Made by a program: the position numbers and the translations under genes. Source: Poecilobothrus nobilitatus (taxonomy: Eukaryota > Arthropoda > Insecta > Diptera > Dolichopodidae). Taken from it: a DNA stretch of 64,000 nucleotides. The stretch is taken from contig OX352774.1 of assembly GCA_947095535.1 (NCBI GenBank), positions 239,531,825 to 239,595,824 on the forward strand. Reading direction: 5' to 3'. Each line of letters opens with the position of its first letter. Position 1 is the first letter of the stretch. The notes below the pieces were generated by a model. It made no database searches. It was not told where the DNA came from and saw only the letters and a program-made list of their open reading frames with translations. Below are positions 58,531 to 64,000 of this stretch, in pieces.

Positions 58531-60037
58531 ATCAGACCACATACAAATTTTATCTCTTTCATTTTATGGTACGGTCATTCCCTTTCTGTTATAATTTACT
58601 TAATAAACTTTAAAATCAATATAATTGAATGTTTTAATTAAAATGTAAAAATAAATTTTTCGAAAAAAAAAAAACAAAAAAAAAAATATAGGTAAAAGAA
58701 CTAACTCAATAATTTTGAATAAATATTTGAACTAATTTTAATAGTTTTTTTTTTATCAATTTTTTTAATTCGTTCTTTTTTTTTATTAATTTAATACAAT
58801 CATTGATTAAACATTTCATTTTAAGTAAAATGTTGCCAAATAAAATAATAATTAAAAAATGTTTATAAAGTCATTTTGTTTAATTTTAGCATATTTTAAT
58901 ATAATTTTGTTACATGTAGTTTACCTTCATAGCATACAAGTACTGTAAGGTTGGACACATTTTTAACTTTGATAATTTGTCTTGTAAAGCCAAATACAAA
59001 AAAAGTTTAAAGCAAATAAAATTAATTAACGTATAAAAGAAAAAAAAAATAGAAACTAATAATTAAAAGATAAAAGTAAACCAAAATAATCATTCTTAGA
59101 AATCATACCAGCTAAATTAATTTAGTTTTACTTTAAAACATTCTTTTTATCTTGTATCTCTTGCATATTCTTCACATTTTCACGTATTGAATCAATCCAA
59201 AAAAAAAAATATCTTGATTACGCTTTTTGCAATCTTACTTGGGCTGATCCGATACATTTTAGTCTTTATGAAGCAAGACTTTCTTTAAAAAATTTGAACT
59301 CCTTCAAAAGACACAGCCTAGTGGCTAATATCATATTTATTCAGTAGATGGTTTGCAGTGATATCAATTTCCCCGCTATTCGCTAACAAATGAAATAAAG
59401 AAAAAATCCGAAAAATTTGTCATCAGTCTACAGACTACGGCAAATACAAGCCAATTTCGAGTATGCTGAGAAAAACGAAATCAAGGTCTAAGCTCATATT
59501 GCTACTAATGGTAACAAATTACCACTGTGAGCCAGATTTCAAGCAATCTAGATTTCACGAGCAATTATTAATTTTTGTAGTCTCTGCATGATTAATTTTA
59601 CATTGCAAAACATAATAATAATGAAATTAAATTTCAATCTAAAGATTACTTCACACCTCATATATTGTCATAAGACACTATTGTCCTTGTACAAATTTCA
59701 TAATACAAAAGAAAACATACAGTATGAACATAAAAAAAGTATCATTTGACATCTTTATGTTATGCAACATATCTATATATTCAAATGAGAAATTTCATTT
59801 TATCGATTGTTTTGAAAAACATGTGTGTTATTGTCAAGGACAATATGTGTATGACAATTACAAGGTCAAAATAAAAATTTTATCCGCGCAAAAAGTATGT
59901 TTTAAAAAATTTTACAGTTATAAAAATATGTCATATTTATTCATTACAGTTTGATGATTTTACATTTTTTTTAATTTATAAACTAATAATGTTGTACAAA
60001 ATAGAATATTATAGGTCATTCGCTTCTATGAATTTTA
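58531..60037. other. AT-rich DNA without recognised feature
   Basis: The stretch 59220-59570 has more even composition but no readable motif. The frame at 59724-59954 shows no domain. Confidence 0.5.
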
Positions 60038-60039
60038 TA

Positions 60040-60949
60040 CAGGCTTTTCAATTTGAGTGATATGATTTCTTTTCAAAAAAAAACTAATTGTTAAGGGAAT
60101 TCAAATGTTTTTTATTTAATGTGAAGTGCAATCAATACAATTAAGTTCTGAATAAAACGCCATTCAAATGGCTCCGCGACTGCTTTTGCAGGAACGAATT
60201 CGATGAACCGAGCATCGAAGCACTTTCGAGCACTTTTTCCACTAAATCAAGTCGTATGTCATGAATAGCACGTTCAATATTGACTTCTAAAGCTTGAAGA
60301 GACTCTGGTTTATTGCTAAAGTTCAATGACTTCAAATAACCCCCCAAGAAATAGTCTAATGGTGTTAAATCACAACTTCTTGGAGGCCATTCAATGTCAC
60401 AATTTCTTGAAAAAATCGAATCTCCAAACTTTTCTCGCAAAAATTCGGTTGTTGCACGTGCTGTGTGGCACATAGCCCCGTCTTGTTGGAACCAGATGTT
60501 GTCAAGGTCAACTTTTTCCAATTTCGGCCATAAAAAATTGGTTATCATCGATATATACCGCTCTCAATTGAGAGTAATGGTGTTACCAACTTCATTTCGA
60601 AAGAACATCGGTCCGTACTTCTTCCACCACCACCAGAACAAAAATCACACCAAACGGTCAATTTAGCTGAATGTAATGGTTGCTCATGAATAATTTGTCG
60701 ATTTTCTTCGCACAAGAATCGTCAGTTTTGTTTATTTACCGCACCACTCAGATGAAAGTGAGCCTCATCGGAGAAGATGATTTTCTTAAAAAAATCATTA
60801 TCGTTTTCAAGTTGTTCCATGACAAAATCAGTAAATTCACGACGTTTACGGTGGTCCATGATGAAATTGTAAATATTACTGAATACAATAAAAAAAAAAA
60901 TGGCCGAAACGTCACTTAGAAATTATATCACTCAAATTGGAAAACCCGT
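60040..60949 (-). mobile_element. Internally deleted Tc1/mariner element, DD41D type
   Basis: TTTTCAATTTGAGTGATATG near 60045-60064 on the left and, in reverse complement, TTTTCCAATTTGAGTGATAT on the right (about 60926-60945) are inverted terminal repeats of about 28 bp. A TA dinucleotide borders each end (60038-60039 and 60950-60951), as expected for this superfamily. The element is about 910 bp, shorter than the usual 1.3 kb, because the gene lacks the region for the N-terminal DNA-binding domain. The remaining interior is the broken transposase gene. Confidence 0.85.
60141..60859 (-). pseudogene. Broken DD41D Tc1/mariner transposase
   Basis: A transposase cuts and pastes its own element through a three-aspartate RNase-H-like fold. 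Reading from 60859 down, a first segment contains IIFSDEAHFHLSG (first Asp, codon 60767-60769). Then there is a stop (60722-60724), the segment EENRQIIHEQPLHSAKLTVW and a frameshift. After another stop (60564-60566) comes an open stretch of 135 codons with WFQQDGAMCHTA (second Asp, 60480-60482) and SCDLTPLDYFLGGYLKS (third Asp, 60354-60356). The second and third Asp are separated by 41 residues, hence DD41D. The helix-turn-helix domain that should precede the first Asp is missing. All three catalytic Asp remain, but stops and frameshifts make the gene inactive. Confidence 0.85.
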
Positions 60950-60951
60950 TA

Positions 60952-62933
60952 TTAATTTGGTAGATACATTTTTTTTTTAATTTCTATTTTGAAATAATTT
61001 TTAAATGAAAATATTAAAAGATATTGTGGTAATACCCTTATATTTAAATTTATTTAGTTTCAAACAAATCTAAGTATATAATATATATAATTTTATTAAT
61101 TAAAAATTATTTTATAAATTTTATGTAAACATGACAGTACAAAATAATTTTTTTTTTTATATAATGTATATGTAGTTAAATATTTGTTTATGTATATTTT
61201 TCTCTAAAATATACAAATTTATAAATGAGTAATTAATCTTTCTAATTGATTGAACAATTCATTCATGTAAATATAATATAAAAATAAAAAAAAGAAAAAT
61301 AAAAACAAAAAAAAAAAAGTAAATTACACCTGATTTAATATCAATAAGTAATCAATAATTTACCTATATAATAGATGCATTGATAATAATAATTCTATAT
61401 ACCTAACAAAAATTTAAAATTTAAAATTTTTGACACAATAATTTAAATTTTATCTAAATTTAATTTTTTACATACATAATATATCAATGTACATATATAT
61501 AATATCAATATTATATATAGCAGTTATATATTGACTTATTAAATATTGTATATTATAGAATGAAGAATTTGAAAAGGTACCTACCTATGCACGTTTTTCT
61601 TATATCCTTATTTTGTTAACATAAATTCATTATTATGTGACTTTTAAAGTTCTTTTCAACGAAAATCCTTTAAAGAATATAACATATTCTTGTTCCATCA
61701 TACATTTTTGTAATGGTTTTTAAATTTTGTAAATTATAATTCACATTTTAATTAAAGTTTTGCATAAAAAATGCCAAAAAAAAAAACCAATATTTATTTA
61801 ATATCATCACCTTGAAGACCGTGATCCACTAGGCTTTATAAAAGTGATAATGTATTTTTTTCTAACCAAAATGAAAAGAGTTAGCATATAAAATTTATTC
61901 AGTATACAGAAAGAGATCAAATTTTCTAGTTTTGGAACATTTTTGACATTCTGAATTTTTTTGTTCGGTACTAGTTACATAGCGATATGTCAAATCCATC
62001 CGTAAAATTTTTTCTTTTAATTTTTTTTTAGTACCTATAAGGTTAGATTTTATGATTTGAAACTGTTTTCTAATTAACAAAATTTAGTTATAAATTTAAA
62101 CAATTTACCTTCAATATTTGATAGCATATTTTTTTGATAGAATTTTATTAATTTTACTGACAGATTAAAATTTTTACGTACACCTATCATAATCAAATTG
62201 ATTTTATACAAAATTTTATATTATATTATTACTATTAAATATTAAAATAAAAGAGACAAACATCAACGTTTTTGTGGTTTTTTAAAAGATTCAGTGAGTT
62301 TTTTGCGGATACAACTACTTTTTTTTGGGAAAATGTCGTTCTTCAGTATTTATCGCTCGCCTGCTTTTATCATATCTTTTATTATTCCGTTTAGAAAAAA
62401 ACCATTAACACTTTTAGAAAAGACTAGTAAAGCAAGATCTTAATACATAGTTCAATATTTTGTACAAATGTATATTCTAATAATCAATATAGTTAATATA
62501 GTAACAATCATATAAGTAATTATAATAAAAAAATAGTCTCTAAACGAATTACAATTAATACAAAGTGGATCTAGAGAAACTTTGAATAGGTAATTCAACT
62601 TGAATTTTATATGCAACCTGTTTTAGACGGTATACGTAATGATTATTTCAGTCTTAAATCATAGTAACATAAAATTTTTAAAATCAATATGTAAGATGTC
62701 TGATATTGAAAATAATTAAAAGGATCAGACTTTTCAAAATTTTCCAGAGAGTATCTAATGTTTTTGATTTTTCTGCAAACCTTGGAATGCTAAAAATCAT
62801 CACTAATCATTAGAATACATCAAAATTAGATAAGATAGGCAACAAATTAGATAAATACAACAGTTTACTCAAAAATGTATACGTAAGTGCTTTATTAAGT
62901 GTTTTCTGATAAAATTGTGCATCATTTTAGCAC
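60952..62933. other. AT-rich DNA without recognised feature
   Basis: A/T runs (for example 61278-61320). The frame at 61895-62080 shows no domain. No repeat family was recognised. Confidence 0.55.
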
Positions 62934-63412
62934 ATTTTTCAAAATATAACTGAAAAATTTGACCATTAATTTCACCATGTCCGTCCATCTGTTTGCTTAC
63001 AAAACTTTTATACCATTTAAGATTGAACAATAAACTTTAAATCACGAATAGGACTCCTAAAAACATTAATGTTGTAGAACAACTTTTATATGTAGCCCAA
63101 CCCATTGCATAGTTGTTAGCTCTTTCGAGTTTAAAAAAAGCCAGGTATTTTCAAATAAGTATAATATCTCAGTTTCTGCCTAATATTTTTAAAATCTTAG
63201 ATAGAATCTTAAAACTTTTAGAGAAGAAAGATCTTTAAGTGGTATTTGGGATTGAAAATTGAAATTTTGCTATTTTTAGACACCCTTAATTAGGACACCT
63301 AAGGTGCAAAATTCTAAAAAAATTTTGATGCAAGTCATAGTATTTTAAACTGTTTTTATTGTTTTTTGCATAATGTACTTTTTTTAAAACCTTTAATTTT
63401 GCATTCTACCTT
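62934..63412 (+). mobile_element. AGCACATTTCC-family element, internally deleted (copy H)
   Basis: Opens TTTTAGCACATTTTTCAAAA, then TTAATTTCACCATGTCCGTC, TGTTTGCTTACAAAAC, GTTGTAGAACAACTTTTATA and a GTAGCCCAACCCATTGC step. It closes with TGCATAATGTACTTTTTTTA and GCATTCTACCTTTCTG. At about 480 bp it is shorter than copies B and G, with the middle of the body missing. Confidence 0.7.
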
Positions 63413-64000
63413 TCTGATATTGCACTCTGTTATTAACTCTTTTTATAAAATGTTTGTTAAAACATTTGCTAAAACATGATAGTAAAAGATTACTAAGCAC
63501 TAAAGTAAAATGTTCACTTAATCCGTAGTATACAAAAGCGAATCCATAAATAGAAAGAATTTTGAATATTTAATTGTAGGTACAATTTTTCACGTTAAAG
63601 TATTATAAATGGGATGAATACTTAATAGAGAAGCACTCAAATGAGTTTTAACGTATGTTGTTTAAAATTAAATTCTTGAAAAATATTTTTCATCACAACA
63701 TTTTAAAACAAAATATACTTACATACAATGTTATAAAAATTAATAAATTACTAAACACGTTTATATACGACAAAATGTTTTGTATATAAAAAATTATATA
63801 TTTGTACCTTATTTAAACTTTACATTTAATTAAAATAATTAATATTAATTTTAAATTTATATTTATATGAATAATAAAATAAATAATAATAAATAAATAA
63901 TTATCACTCAATCTAATTGATATAAGCGAATTTAATTACTGAGTAAATAAAAATTTAACCAAAATATACAGAAATTTGAATTCATTAATAATTTTCATTT
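63413..64000. other. AT-rich DNA without recognised feature
   Basis: A/T-rich sequence with AATAAT-type repeats near 63870-63900. No gene. Confidence 0.6.

Noticed and set aside
60394..60666. 90-codon plus-strand frame
   Set aside because: It is antisense to the mariner transposase relic.

Overview
This is a strongly AT-rich stretch of animal nuclear DNA, full of A and T runs, (TA)n tracts and simple repeats. No host protein-coding gene can be supported: the open frames are short, low-complexity or lie inside repeats, and I recognise no conserved cellular protein. The repeats point to an insect, most likely a dipteran. They include mini-me/DINE-1-like elements with GTCC/GGAC proto-microsatellites, tRNA-derived SINEs, a DD41D Tc1/mariner element, a hAT-like MITE, a non-autonomous Helitron and RNase-H-type non-LTR retrotransposon tails. 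The window is best read as intergenic or long-intron DNA built from layers of mobile elements. Species is not determined.

Layout. 1.1-3.8 kb: an element with TACCC..GGGTA ends, a terminal hairpin and a (GGAC)n tract, holding an array of 147-bp satellite monomers. 4.4-8.9 kb: three copies of a second family with subterminal inverted repeats (AGCACATTTCCAAAA / TTTTGGAAATGTGC); one is expanded by a 477-bp tandem repeat. More decayed copies lie near 13.5, 15.7, 36.2, 39.8, 42.0 and 62.9 kb. 11.5-13.1 kb and 53.9-55.6 kb: two closely similar copies of a third family, the second interrupted by a hAT-like element with a perfect 8-bp target duplication. 14.3-14.8, 18.9, 26.2, 51.2 and 56.1 kb: tRNA-derived SINEs. 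22.3, 25.8, 41.0 and 57.8 kb: broken 3' ends of non-LTR retrotransposons. 28.1-33.5 kb: two Helitron copies joined exactly head to tail. 57.2-58.5 kb: an element bounded by inverted CCCGC-rich repeats. 60.0-60.9 kb: a deleted Tc1/mariner element with a broken transposase.

Nothing here forms a pathway. What links the parts is shared modules. The three mini-me-like families share one body or the same end architecture with different termini, and the Helitron carries a piece of that body. The strongest observations are the Helitron dimer, the 147-bp satellite with trimer higher-order structure inside a transposon, and the hAT insertion with an intact target duplication.
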